Source: Streptomyces niger (lineage in GTDB: Bacteria; Actinomycetota; Actinomycetes; Streptomycetales; Streptomycetaceae). From it: a stretch of 64,000 bases of DNA. Position numbers and translations under genes: made by a program. The stretch's first letter is position 1. Each line of letters begins with the position of its first letter. The notes beneath the pieces were generated by a model. The model saw only the letters and a program-made list of their open reading frames with translations, was not told the DNA's origin and searched no databases. This document shows, one piece after another, positions 1 through 8,576 of the stretch. The stretch is from positions 124,001-188,000 of the forward strand of contig NZ_JOFQ01000013.1 of NCBI RefSeq assembly GCF_000718305.1. Direction: 5' to 3'.

Positions 1-636
1 CCCTGGCGCCTGCCCACGCTGACCCTGCCGTACTGCCTCACCGCCAGCGCCATGACCATCGCGGCGCCCGGCTTCACCCACGCCTGGCACCACGGCGCCG
101 GGCTCGCCGCGCTCGCCCGCCCGGCGGCCGGCCGCACCGCGCTCACCTGGACCGACCTCTGGCACGCCTTCTTCGCGAACGTCGCCCAGATCTTCTTCAT
201 GCCCCAGTGGTACGTCGGCGCGCTCTTCCTCCTCGGCATCTTCGTCGCCGACCGCCGGCTGGGCGCGCTGGCCTGCCTGGGCAGCGCGGTCGGCATCGTG
301 GCGAGCTGGCTGCTCGGCGCGCCGGCCACGCAGATCGCCGACGGCGGGATGGGGTACAACGCGGTGCTCGTCACGATGGCGCTGGGCGGGGTGTTCCTCG
401 CCACGGGCGGCTGGTCGCTGGCGTACGCGGTGACCGGTGCGGCCGCCGCGACCATCCTGACCTCGGCGGCCGCCGCGCTCTTCGCGCCGTCCGGCGGCCA
501 CACCTTCACCTGGCCGTTCGTGCTGACCACGCTGGCGTTCCTGGTGGCGGTACCGGCCTTCCCCCGCCTGCGGAAGGCCGGCGCACCGGACCTCGTCCCG
601 GCGGAGCGCGCTACTCCGCCGGCCGCGGCCGCGTAG
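1..636 (+). CDS. Urea transporter (UT family), 3' part; start lies left of the window
   Basis: The frame is open from base 1, so the gene starts outside the window; 211 C-terminal residues are visible. They form several hydrophobic membrane segments and carry the segment GGMGYNAVLV (visible residues 115-124), which matches the conserved GYN-VLV motif of bacterial urea transporters. The role would be passive urea movement across the cytoplasmic membrane. An internal ATG at 52 is not taken as the start because the preceding codons (P-W-R-L-P-T-L-T-L-P) read as the usual conserved stretch of this family. The 3' end overlaps the convergent MFS gene by 26 bp. Family assignment is by motif and hydrophobicity only; no urease gene is visible here. 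Confidence 0.8.
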   Translation, partial: PWRLPTLTLPYCLTASAMTIAAPGFTHAWHHGAGLAALARPAAGRTALTWTDLWHAFFANVAQIFFMPQWYVGALFLLGIFVADRRLGALACLGSAVGIVASWLLGAPATQIADGGMGYNAVLVTMALGGVFLATGGWSLAYAVTGAAAATILTSAAAALFAPSGGHTFTWPFVLTTLAFLVAVPAFPRLRKAGAPDLVPAERATPPAAAA

Positions 637-1996
637 CCGGGGCCGCGGCGGCGGGCGTTCCCTCGGCGGCCGCCCGCCGGGCACGCTTGGCCAGGACCGC
701 GATGGAGCCCAGCGCGACCACGGAGAGCAGCATGATGTAGCCGGACACCGCCATCGAGGTGCCGCTCGCCTCCAGCAGCAGCACCATCAGGAACGGCGCG
801 AGGCCGCCGCCCAGGACGGCGCTGATCTGGTAGCCCAGCGAGGCCCCGGTGTAGCGCATCTCCGCCGAGAAGAGCTCGGCGAACAGCGCGGCCTGCGGCC
901 CGTACATGATGCTCAGGAAGCAGCTGGTGACGAACGTGCCGACGGCCAGCCACACCAGCGAGGCGGTGTCGATGAGCAGGAACATCGGTATCGCCCAGAC
1001 CAGCAGTCCGACCGCGCCGAGCGTGTAGATCCGCAGCCGGCCGACCCGGTCCGAGAGCGCCGCCGCGGCCGGGATCAGGGCGAGCTGGGTGAGGCTGACC
1101 AGCAGTGAGACGGTCAGGACGGCCGTGCGCTGCATGGCCAGTTCGCGGGTCGCGTAGTCCAGTACGCCGGTGATCAGGATGTAGAAGGTCGCGGTGTTCA
1201 CGGCGAAGGAGCCGCCGGCCAGCAGGACCGTGCCGAGGTGGTGGCGGAGGACGGAGCGCAGCGGCGACCGCCGGTCGCCGACCTCCTTCTCGGCGGCGGC
1301 CAGCTGCCGTTCCGCCGCCCGGAATTCGGGGGTCTCCTCGACGCGGGTGTGGATGTACCAGGCGAGGATCAGGACGAGGATGCCGACGAAGAAGGGGAGC
1401 CGCCAGCCCCAGGTGGCGAACGCCTCGTCCCCGACGACCGCGCCGGCCACCAGGAAGACGGTGTTGGCGGTCACCACGCCGATCGGCACGCCGAGCTGCA
1501 CCAGCGAGCCGTACAGCCCGCGCTTGCCCTCGGGGGCGTACTCGGTCGCCATCAGCATCGCACCGCCCCACTGGGCGCCGACCGCGATGCCCTGCACGAT
1601 GCGCAGCGTCACCAGCAGGATCGGCGCGGCGATACCGATCGTGTCGTACGTGGGCAGCAGGCCGATGCCCGTCGTGGCGAGGCCCATCAGGGTCAGCGCG
1701 AGGACGAGCATCGGCTTGCGGCCGCGCTTGTCGCCGAGCTGGCCGGCGATCACGCCGCCGATGGGTCTGGCGAGGAAGCCGACGGCGAAGGTCGCGAACG
1801 CGGCGAGCACGCCGGCGACCTGGCTGCCGGAGGGGAAGAAGGCGTGGCCCAGGACGAGGGCCGCGGCGATGCCGAAGACGAAGTAGTCGTACCACTCGAC
1901 GGCGGACGCCAGGGCGGCCGCCGTGGCCACCTTGCGGCGGTGCCGGGCGGTGGGAGTGGGGGTGGTGCCGGGTGCGGCGGAGGAGGCCGTGTCCAT
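611..1996 (-). CDS. MFS transporter, metabolite:H+ symporter (MHS) type
   Basis: A 461-aa permease with about 12 hydrophobic segments. The loop after the second segment has GDKRGRKPML, the G-D-(R/K)-x-G-R-(R/K) signature of the major facilitator superfamily, and the N-terminal VEWYDYFVFG is typical of the KgtP/ShiA/ProP branch, which imports organic acids, shikimate or betaines with protons. The start at 1996 was chosen because GGAG lies a suitable distance upstream; an in-frame start 96 bases earlier would add a poorly conserved charged tail. Its neighbours, an alcohol and an aldehyde dehydrogenase on the same strand, suggest import of a small oxidisable carbon source, but the substrate cannot be read from sequence. 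Confidence 0.88.
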   Translation of the reverse strand: MDTASSAAPGTTPTPTARHRRKVATAAALASAVEWYDYFVFGIAAALVLGHAFFPSGSQVAGVLAAFATFAVGFLARPIGGVIAGQLGDKRGRKPMLVLALTLMGLATTGIGLLPTYDTIGIAAPILLVTLRIVQGIAVGAQWGGAMLMATEYAPEGKRGLYGSLVQLGVPIGVVTANTVFLVAGAVVGDEAFATWGWRLPFFVGILVLILAWYIHTRVEETPEFRAAERQLAAAEKEVGDRRSPLRSVLRHHLGTVLLAGGSFAVNTATFYILITGVLDYATRELAMQRTAVLTVSLLVSLTQLALIPAAAALSDRVGRLRIYTLGAVGLLVWAIPMFLLIDTASLVWLAVGTFVTSCFLSIMYGPQAALFAELFSAEMRYTGASLGYQISAVLGGGLAPFLMVLLLEASGTSMAVSGYIMLLSVVALGSIAVLAKRARRAAAEGTPAAAAPATRPRPAE

Positions 1997-2161
1997 GCGT
2001 GCACGCTCCGAGGGGTGCGGGGAACGGGGGGCGGCGCCGTGATTGCGGGTGACCGTACCGACCGGCTGGTACGGGGTCAACGGTCCGCGCAACAGGAGTT
2101 TTTACGCCGGCATGGTGGGCCCTTTGCCCAGCTCAGCGACCGTTTCCGGGCAGCCCGAAGG

Positions 2162-2187
2162 CCCCCGGGGCGGCTCGCTCCCGGGGG
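2162..2187 (-). terminator. Stem-loop downstream of the alcohol dehydrogenase gene
   Basis: CCCCCGGG and CCCGGGGG form a perfect 8-bp stem around a 10-nt loop, 22 bases past the stop of the minus-strand alcohol dehydrogenase gene. There is no T-run, which is usual for Streptomyces terminators. Confidence 0.6.
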
Positions 2188-2209
2188 TCCGGCGGATCGC
2201 GTCAGCTCA

Positions 2210-3289
2210 TCAGAAGACGATCAGGGCGCGGCCTCCCTTGCCCGCGAGCATGGCGTCGAAGGCGGCCGGGATGCCCTCCAGGCCGATCCGCTCGGTGACC
2301 AGCCCGGAGAGATCCAGGGCGCCGCTGCGTACGTGTTCGGCGATGACGGGCAGGTCCTTGGCCGGGTCGCTGTTGCCGTAGACGCAGCCGGCGAGGGTGC
2401 GGCCGAAGTAGAAGAGCTCCAGCGCGGAGAAGGTGACCTGCTGGTCCTGGCCGCCGACGCCGACGACGGTCGTGCGGCCGCCACGGCGGGTCGAGGACCA
2501 GGCCGTGCGGATCGTGTCGGCGCGGCCCACGCATTCGAGGGCCACGTCGGCGCCGATCCCGCCGGTGAGCTTGCGGATCGACTTCGCCGTGTCGTCCGCC
2601 GCCACCAGGAAGTCGGTGGCGCCCGCCGCGCGCGCCAGCTCCTCCTTCGCCGGGGAGACGTCGACGGCGACGATCGGGCCCGCGCCCGCGATCCGCGCGG
2701 CCTGCAGGGTCGCCAGGCCCACGCCGCCGACGCCGAAGACGACGACCGACTCCCCCGCGCGGACCTGCGCGGAGTGGTGGACCGCGCCCCAGCCGGTGAG
2801 GACCGCGCAGCCGAGGAGGGCTGCCTCGGTGAGCGGCACGCCTGCCGGCAGCGGCAGCGCGGCGTTCGCCGCGACCACCGTCTCCTCGGCGAACACGGCC
2901 GTACCGAGGCCCGGGTACAGCTCGCTGCCGTCCGCCCGGGTGGCGTACGGCTTCGCGGCCGCCGCTGCCGAGTTGGCGCACAGCCACACCTCGCCCAGGC
3001 CGCAGAAGTGGCAGTCGCCGCAGGACGGCGCCCAGTTGAGGACGACCGGGTCACCGGGCGCGAGGTGGGTGACGCCGTCGCCGACGGCCGTGACGGTGCC
3101 GGCCCCCTCGTGGCCGAGCACCGCGGGGACGGGCTGCTTGAGGGTGCCGTTGGACAGCGACAGGTCGGAGTGGCAGACCCCGGCCGCGGCGAGCTTGACC
3201 CGGACCTGGCCGGGTCCGGGGTCGGGCAGCTGGATCTCGGCGATCTCCAGCGGGGCGTTGACGGCGGGCAGTACGGCAGCGCGGACCAC
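2210..3289 (-). CDS. Zinc-dependent alcohol dehydrogenase (MDR superfamily)
   Basis: A 359-aa medium-chain dehydrogenase that oxidises an alcohol to an aldehyde with NAD(P). The catalytic zinc region is visible in GVCHSDLS and GHEGAGTV, the structural zinc lobe has all four cysteines (CGDCHFCGLGEVWLC), and the Rossmann motif is GVGGVGLATLQ. Full-length for the family. The next gene downstream of its promoter side (3381-4799) is an aldehyde dehydrogenase on the same strand, 91 bases away, so the pair could oxidise an alcohol to an acid in two steps. A stem-loop follows the stop. The natural substrate (primary alcohol, aryl alcohol or thiol adduct) is not determinable. Confidence 0.93.
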   Translation of the reverse strand: MVRAAVLPAVNAPLEIAEIQLPDPGPGQVRVKLAAAGVCHSDLSLSNGTLKQPVPAVLGHEGAGTVTAVGDGVTHLAPGDPVVLNWAPSCGDCHFCGLGEVWLCANSAAAAAKPYATRADGSELYPGLGTAVFAEETVVAANAALPLPAGVPLTEAALLGCAVLTGWGAVHHSAQVRAGESVVVFGVGGVGLATLQAARIAGAGPIVAVDVSPAKEELARAAGATDFLVAADDTAKSIRKLTGGIGADVALECVGRADTIRTAWSSTRRGGRTTVVGVGGQDQQVTFSALELFYFGRTLAGCVYGNSDPAKDLPVIAEHVRSGALDLSGLVTERIGLEGIPAAFDAMLAGKGGRALIVF

Positions 3290-3380
3290 GGTGCGGTCTC
3301 CTCGGTGGGGAGGCGGAGTACGGGCGGGAACTGCGGTGGCGGGGGGGCGGGGCGCCGGCCCGGCCGGCGCCCCGGTCCGG

Positions 3381-4799
3381 TCAGAGCTGGAGCGACTTGG
3401 TCTGCAGGTACTCGGTCAGGCCGTGCGGGCCCAGTTCGCGGCCGACGCCGGACTGCTTGTACCCGCCGAAGGGCGCGAGGAGGTTGAAGCGGCCGCCGTT
3501 GATGTCGACCTGGCCGGTGTCCAGCTTCTTCGCGAAGGCCACCGCGGTCTCCTGGTCCTTCGCCCAGACGCCGCCCGCCAGGCCGTAGACCGTGCCGTTG
3601 GCGATCTCCACGGCCTCGTCCTCGTCCCGGTACTTCAGGATCGAGATGACCGGGCCGAAGATCTCCTCTTGCGCGATGGTCATGTCCGGGGTCACGTCGG
3701 CGAAGACGGTGGGCCGGACGTAGTAGCCGCTCTCCAGCCCCTCGGGGGCCTCGGCGCCGCCGGCGACCAGCCGCGCGCCCTCCTCCTGGCCCTTGGTGAT
3801 GAAGCCGCGCACCCGGTCGCGCTGCTTCTCGTTGACGACCGGGCCGAGGCGGCTCGCGTCGTCCTCGGGGTCGCCTGGCGTGTACTTGGCGACGAGCTCG
3901 GCGGCCAGCCGCACGGCCTCCTCGTACTGGTCCTCGTGGACCAGCATGCGGGTCAGCGCGTTGCAGGACTGGCCGGAGTTGCGGATCACGTCGGCGACGT
4001 TGACCTTCACCGCCTTGGCGAGGTCCGCGCCGGGCAGGATGACGTTGGCGGACTTGCCGCCCAGTTCCAGGGCCACCCGCTTGACCGCGCCGCCGGCGAT
4101 CGCGCCGATCTTCCTGCCGACCGCGGTGGAGCCGGTGAAGGAGACCAGGTCCACGCCCTCGTGCTCGGCCAGCGCCTGGCCGGCGACCGTGCCGAGGCCG
4201 GTGACGAGGTTGAAGACGCCCGCGGGGATGCCGGCCGCGTCCACGCACTCGGCGAAGAGCTGCGCGGTGAGCGGGGTGTCCTCGGCGGGCTTGAGGACGA
4301 CGGTGCAGCCGGCGGCGAGCGCCGGGGCGACCTTGTTGGTGATCTGGTGCAGCGGGTAGTTCCACGGGGTGATCGCGCCGACGACGCCGACCGGCTCGTG
4401 CAGCACGGTGGAGGTGCCGAGCTGCTCCTCGAAGGCGTGCTCGGCGGCGAGTTGGGCGTACGAGGCGGTGACCGCGATCGGCATGCCGGTCTGCACGTTC
4501 GCGGCGAACGCCTTCGGCGAGCCCAGCTCGGCGGTGATGGTCTCGGCGATCTCCTCGGCGTGCGCCTTGAGCTGCTCGACCAGCGCGGCGAGCTTCGCGG
4601 CGCGCTCGGCGGGGGCGGTGGCGCGCCAGCCGGGCAGTGCGGCGCGTGCCGCGCGTACGGCGGCGTCGATGTCGGCGGCGGTACCGGCCGGAACGGTGGC
4701 GATCACCTGCTCGTCGGCGGGGTTGCGCACCTCGATGGTGCCGTCGCCCACCGCGTCCCGCCAGGCTCCGTCGATGTACATGCCGTCGTGTGCCTTCAT
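3381..4799 (-). CDS. NAD(P)-dependent aldehyde dehydrogenase
   Basis: A 472-aa aldehyde dehydrogenase converting an aldehyde to a carboxylic acid. Family landmarks are in order: ITPWNYPLHQ (res 143-152), FTGSTAVG (cofactor loop, from res 221), general base Glu245 in LELGGKS, catalytic Cys279 in NSGQSCNALTR, and EEIFGPV near the C-terminus. The ATG at 4799 is chosen over an upstream frame start because GGAGG precedes it at normal spacing. It is transcribed towards the alcohol dehydrogenase gene, probably as one unit. A palindrome at 4847-4867 sits in its presumed promoter. Confidence 0.94.
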   Translation of the reverse strand: MKAHDGMYIDGAWRDAVGDGTIEVRNPADEQVIATVPAGTAADIDAAVRAARAALPGWRATAPAERAAKLAALVEQLKAHAEEIAETITAELGSPKAFAANVQTGMPIAVTASYAQLAAEHAFEEQLGTSTVLHEPVGVVGAITPWNYPLHQITNKVAPALAAGCTVVLKPAEDTPLTAQLFAECVDAAGIPAGVFNLVTGLGTVAGQALAEHEGVDLVSFTGSTAVGRKIGAIAGGAVKRVALELGGKSANVILPGADLAKAVKVNVADVIRNSGQSCNALTRMLVHEDQYEEAVRLAAELVAKYTPGDPEDDASRLGPVVNEKQRDRVRGFITKGQEEGARLVAGGAEAPEGLESGYYVRPTVFADVTPDMTIAQEEIFGPVISILKYRDEDEAVEIANGTVYGLAGGVWAKDQETAVAFAKKLDTGQVDINGGRFNLLAPFGGYKQSGVGRELGPHGLTEYLQTKSLQL

Positions 4800-4846
4800 C
4801 TGGCGTCCTCCGGTGCGGTTCGGTGCGGGCCATGCGTCGCGCCCCA

Positions 4847-4867
4847 CAAACTATCGGTGCTAGTTTG
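4847..4867. promoter_or_regulatory. Inverted repeat CAAACTA-N7-TAGTTTG, operator or terminator
   Basis: Two perfect 7-bp arms (4847-4853 and 4861-4867), flanked by CCCC and GGGG that could lengthen the stem. It lies 48 bases upstream of the aldehyde dehydrogenase start and 33 bases past the stop of the minus-strand MFS gene, so it could be an operator over a promoter (TAGTTT as -10 on the minus strand) or the terminator of the upstream gene. AT-rich arms favour an operator. Confidence 0.5.
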
Positions 4868-4899
4868 CGGGGCGCCACCCCCGTCGGGGGTGCAGCACG

Positions 4900-6180
4900 T
4901 CACGCGCCGCTTCTGCCCGAGGACCTCTCGCGCGAATCGGCCCGGGCCACGCCGCCCGCCCTGCGCCGGGCGCCGCCCGCCTCCTTCGGCGCCCGCAGGG
5001 CGACCGCGGCCGAGCCCAGCAGGAGCACGCCGAGCAGTACGAACGGCGCGGCGGCGCCCGCCAGTCCGGCGGCGAGACCGGCTCCGGCCGGCGCCGCGAC
5101 CTGGCCGAGCCGGTTGCCGGTGAGCCGCAGCGCGAGCGCGGTGGAGCGCGCGTCGTCGGGCGCCGCCTGGACGACGGTGGTCATGGACAGCGGCTGGCCG
5201 ACGCCCAGGCAGAAGCCCAGTACGGCCAGGACGAGGGCCAGCGCCCAGACCGGCAGCGGCGCGGCGATGGCCGCGCACAGGACGGCGGCCGCCGCGCACG
5301 TGGTGGTCAGCAGCACGGTTCGGCCCAGGAACCGCAGCATCGGCGTCATCACCAGCCGGCAGGCGATGGTCGCCGCGGCCCGCAGGCTCAGCAGCAGGCC
5401 GATGGTCGCGGGCGCGATGTGGTGCGCCTCGCCGACGACCGGCAGGTAGGCGGTGAGGATGTCGGTGGCGGAGAGCACCGAGAGGCTGATGAAGATGCCG
5501 GCGGTGACGCCACGGGTGCGCAGGATGCCGAGGACCGGTACGCGGCCGCCGGCGGCGCCCGCCGCCCCTCCCCCGCGGGCCCCATCCCGCTGTTCCCGCC
5601 GTTCCCGCCGCTCCAGCCGCCACAGGGCGGTGCAGGCGCAGGCCGCCGCGGCGGCGGAGACCAGCAGCGCGGTGGCGCTCGTGCGGGCCATCGCGCCGTC
5701 GTGCTCGGAGATCAGCAGCCCCGCGCCGATGGGGCCGATGAGCTGGCCGAGCGAGGCGCCGATGGTGAAGTGGCCGAAGTTGCGGTCGCGCTCGTCGGGG
5801 GCGCTGCGCCGGGCCACGATCGACTGGGCGCCGATCACGAAGCAGAGGTGGCCGAGGCCCATGACGCCGCTCCACGCGGCCATCGCGGGCAGCGAGGCGA
5901 CCACGCCGCTCAGTGCGCAGCCGCCGGTGATGAGCGCGACGCCGGCCACCAGCAGGGGCGTGCAGCGGCCGTGGTCGGTGCGGCGGCCGAGGGGGACGGC
6001 GACGAGCAGCGGCAGCAGCGCGTACACGCCGGTGATGACGCCGACGGCGGTCTCGTCGGCGCCCAGCGCGAGCGCCCGGTAGGAGACGGCGGGCCGTGCC
6101 ATGCTCACCGCCGTCTGCGCGAAGGCGAAGGTGAGGACGAGGCGCAGCAGCCAGCCCCTGCCGGGCGTCGGAGCGTTCAT
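4900..6180 (-). CDS. MFS transporter, drug-efflux-like
   Basis: A 426-aa membrane protein with about 12 hydrophobic stretches, the usual length for a 12-helix major facilitator. The loop between helices 2 and 3 carries PLGRRTDHGRCTPLL, a version of the MFS G-R-x-(S/T)-D-(R/K) loop motif. It resembles antibiotic or sugar efflux pumps rather than the MHS type at 611-1996. The ATG at 6180 sits 36 bases after the CitMHS gene stop on the same strand, so the two are probably co-transcribed. No substrate prediction is possible. The C-terminal 35 residues are Arg/Ala/Gly-rich and of low complexity. Confidence 0.86.
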   Translation of the reverse strand: MNAPTPGRGWLLRLVLTFAFAQTAVSMARPAVSYRALALGADETAVGVITGVYALLPLLVAVPLGRRTDHGRCTPLLVAGVALITGGCALSGVVASLPAMAAWSGVMGLGHLCFVIGAQSIVARRSAPDERDRNFGHFTIGASLGQLIGPIGAGLLISEHDGAMARTSATALLVSAAAAACACTALWRLERRERREQRDGARGGGAAGAAGGRVPVLGILRTRGVTAGIFISLSVLSATDILTAYLPVVGEAHHIAPATIGLLLSLRAAATIACRLVMTPMLRFLGRTVLLTTTCAAAAVLCAAIAAPLPVWALALVLAVLGFCLGVGQPLSMTTVVQAAPDDARSTALALRLTGNRLGQVAAPAGAGLAAGLAGAAAPFVLLGVLLLGSAAVALRAPKEAGGARRRAGGVARADSRERSSGRSGA

Positions 6181-6216
6181 GGGTCGGTGGCTTTCCGTTC
6201 GGGTCCGTTCGGTCGG

Positions 6217-7659
6217 CTAGATGATCCCGTACAGCAGGCCTGCGCCGAGCACGACCAGGGAGGTGAGCGCGGCCCATTTCACCGTGAACCTGGTGTGGTC
6301 GGCGAACTCGACCTTGGCCATGCCGACCAGGACGTAGACGGCGGGGACCAGCGGGCTGGACATGTGCAGGGCCTGGCCGACGAGGGAGGCGCGGGCGATC
6401 TCCAGGGAGGAGACGCCGTGCGCGGCGCCGGCCTCGGCGAGGATCGGGACGATGCCGAAGTAGAAGCCGTCGTTGGACATGAAGTAGGTCAGCGGGATGC
6501 TGAGGATGCCGGTGACCAGGCCCATGTGCGGGCCCATCGCGTCGGGGACGTTGGAGACCAGCCAGCGGGCCATGTGCTCGACCATGCCGGTGCCGGTGAG
6601 CACGCCGGTGAAGACGGCGGCGGCGAAGACCATGCCGGAGACGTTCAGGACGTTCTCGGCGTGTGCGGCGATTCGCGCCTTCTGGTCCTTCATGTGCGGG
6701 AAGTTGACGGTGAGCGCGATGGCCGCGCCGAGCAGGAACAGCACCGGGATGTCCATCACCTGCATGATCAGCAGGGTGAGCAGTGCGACGGTGAGGGCGG
6801 CGTTGAACCAGTACAGCTTGGGGCGCAGGGTCGCGCGCCGCGGGTCCAGGCCCTGGAACTCCTCGTCGGGGGCCGGGCCGTGACCGGTGGCGGTGGCCCC
6901 GGCGGGGCCACCGGCGGGCAGCGGGCGGCCGGTGCCGGAGCCCTTGCCGCCGGCACCCGCGCCGATGAGGACCTGCTCGGTCTCCTTCTCGGTGACCTCC
7001 TCGGTGGCCACGGCCTCGGCGCTGCCGGGCTCGCCCAGGGTGAGGGTGCCGAGCCGCTTGCGCTCGCGGCGGCCCAGGACGTAGGCGAGGGCGAAGACGG
7101 CGACCAGGCCGGTGGCCAGCGCGGGGATCATCGGGATGAAGATGTCGCCGGCGTCCAGCTTGAGCGCGGTCGCGGCACGGGCGGTGGGGCCGCCCCAGGG
7201 CAGCGTGTTCATCACGCCGTTGGCGGTGGCGGCGACGCCGGTCATCACCACGAGCGACATCTTCAGGCGCTTGTAGAGCGGGTAGAGCGCCGAGACGGTG
7301 ATCATGAAGGTGGTGGAGCCGTCGCCGTCGAGCGAGACGATCGCGGCGAGCAGCGCCGTGCCGACGACGATACGGACCGGGTCGGCCTTGCAGAACTTGA
7401 GGATGCCCCGCACGATCGGGTCGAAGAGCCCGACGTCGATCATCACGCCGAAATAGATGATCGCGAACATCAGCATCGCGGCGGTCGGCGCCAGATCGCC
7501 GATGCCCTTGATGACGTAGTCACCGAGCTGTGCGCCCTGTCCCACCAGGACGCAGAAGAGCGCCGGGATGAGCACGAGCGCCGCCATCGGCGACATCTTC
7601 TTCATCATGATCAACACCAAGAAGGTGGCAATCATGACAAATCCGAGGATGGTCAGCAT
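6217..7659 (-). CDS. CitMHS-family citrate (metal-citrate:H+) transporter
   Basis: A 480-aa permease with about 12 membrane segments that matches the CitM/CitH family, which import citrate complexed to a divalent metal. Visible family features are the N-terminal MLTILGFVMIATFLVLIMMK segment, FGVMIDVGLFDP, and the C-terminal half with PLTYFMSNDGFYFGIVPIL. A hydrophilic Gly/Pro-rich loop of about 60 residues sits centrally. Start at 7659 is preceded by GAGG at normal spacing; the longer frame upstream has no plausible start context. The MFS gene follows on the same strand. A second tricarboxylate uptake system (tctCBA) is present at 34.6-37.6 kb. Confidence 0.92.
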   Translation of the reverse strand: MLTILGFVMIATFLVLIMMKKMSPMAALVLIPALFCVLVGQGAQLGDYVIKGIGDLAPTAAMLMFAIIYFGVMIDVGLFDPIVRGILKFCKADPVRIVVGTALLAAIVSLDGDGSTTFMITVSALYPLYKRLKMSLVVMTGVAATANGVMNTLPWGGPTARAATALKLDAGDIFIPMIPALATGLVAVFALAYVLGRRERKRLGTLTLGEPGSAEAVATEEVTEKETEQVLIGAGAGGKGSGTGRPLPAGGPAGATATGHGPAPDEEFQGLDPRRATLRPKLYWFNAALTVALLTLLIMQVMDIPVLFLLGAAIALTVNFPHMKDQKARIAAHAENVLNVSGMVFAAAVFTGVLTGTGMVEHMARWLVSNVPDAMGPHMGLVTGILSIPLTYFMSNDGFYFGIVPILAEAGAAHGVSSLEIARASLVGQALHMSSPLVPAVYVLVGMAKVEFADHTRFTVKWAALTSLVVLGAGLLYGII

Positions 7660-7735
7660 TGGGGGTACCTCACGTTCGCCCTTGAACACCTGCCAGGGGG
7701 GTGGCGGTCGAGGCGACGTTAGGGGCGGCCAACTT

Positions 7736-7745
7736 TTGTTAACAA
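7736..7745. promoter_or_regulatory. Palindrome TTGTTAACAA upstream of the CitMHS gene
   Basis: A perfect 10-bp AT-rich palindrome 77 bases upstream of the citrate transporter start, standing out in a GC-rich background. It could be a regulator site or overlap a promoter. Short, so weak evidence. Confidence 0.3.
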
Positions 7746-7833
7746 GACCTTGACGCGCGAGCAATACGAGCAAAACCCCAGGTCAATACGGGGGCGTCAC
7801 CCGGAGGGCGCCGAGCGGTCACCCGGCTGCGGC

Positions 7834-8439
7834 TCAGTCCAGCACCCGCCCGAGGTACGCCCGCAGCAGCTCCTTGGTCTCCGCGACGATCGCCGGGTCG
7901 CCTTCCGGGGCGACCCGGAACGCCAGCTGCACCAGCGCGTCCGCCGCCTCCACGCCCACCAGGAACGCGGTCCGCAGCCGGTGCTCCGCCGGATCCAGGC
8001 CGAGCGGCCCGGCCAGCAGCGCCAGCAGCCGGTCCGCGACCAGATGGTTCGCCTCCCGGGTGGCCCGCGGCGCGGGCACCGTGAACTCCACCAGCGCGAA
8101 GCCGGGCACCGACCGCTTCATCGCCAGGTACTCGTCGACCACCACGTCCATGGCGTACCGCCAGTCCAGCCGGTCGCCGGCCGCCGCGAGCCCGGCGGTG
8201 ACCCGGTCCGCGTACCCGTCGAGGTTGCGCAGCGCCAGCGCCTCCGCCATCGCCCGTTTGTTGGGGAAGAAGCGGTAGACGGAGCCGATGGGCACCTCGG
8301 CGCGGGCCGCCACCGCGCGGGTGCTCAGGTCGTCGTACCCCTGCTCGTCGAGGACTTCGGCACAGGCGTCGAGGATGCGGGTCAGGCGCTCCGCGCTGCG
8401 GCGCTGGACCGGGGCGCGGCGGAGGGACGGGGTATCCAC
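7834..8439 (-). CDS. TetR-family transcriptional regulator
   Basis: A 201-aa regulator. The N-terminal helix-turn-helix reads RAVAARAEVPIGSVYRFFPN, the classic TetR DNA-recognition region, followed by an all-helical ligand domain. Start is placed at GTG 8439; the frame stays open to 8520 but the added residues are Gly/Ala-rich and unlike the family. It is divergent from hmgA with about 140 bases between starts, and an inverted repeat (8519-8542) lies between them, so it may control hmgA and itself. The CitMHS gene follows on the same strand after a 174-bp gap and is another possible target. Confidence 0.9.
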   Translation of the reverse strand: MDTPSLRRAPVQRRSAERLTRILDACAEVLDEQGYDDLSTRAVAARAEVPIGSVYRFFPNKRAMAEALALRNLDGYADRVTAGLAAAGDRLDWRYAMDVVVDEYLAMKRSVPGFALVEFTVPAPRATREANHLVADRLLALLAGPLGLDPAEHRLRTAFLVGVEAADALVQLAFRVAPEGDPAIVAETKELLRAYLGRVLD

Positions 8440-8518
8440 GTACCCATCCTGCACGCCGGCCGGATTCCGGTGCCCCGCGGCGCGTCCTCCGGGCGCACCG
8501 TTGACGGCCCCCGCCGCC

Positions 8519-8542
8519 AATCCTATTGTCTTGCACAGGATT
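8519..8542. promoter_or_regulatory. Inverted repeat AATCCT-N12-AGGATT between tetR-like gene and hmgA
   Basis: Perfect 6-bp arms spaced by 12 bases, 35 bases before the hmgA ATG and 80 bases before the TetR gene start. Position in the shared divergent promoter region makes it a candidate operator for the TetR protein. Confidence 0.45.
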
Positions 8543-8576
8543 CCCTGAGGTTGTCCCTGAGCGGCGGGAGCACGCG

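Noticed and set aside
1238..3487. Long plus-strand open frame across the MHS transporter and alcohol dehydrogenase genes
   Set aside because: It is antisense to two well-supported genes; its Arg/Gly/Asp-rich translation has no domain and reflects GC-rich codon bias on the other strand.
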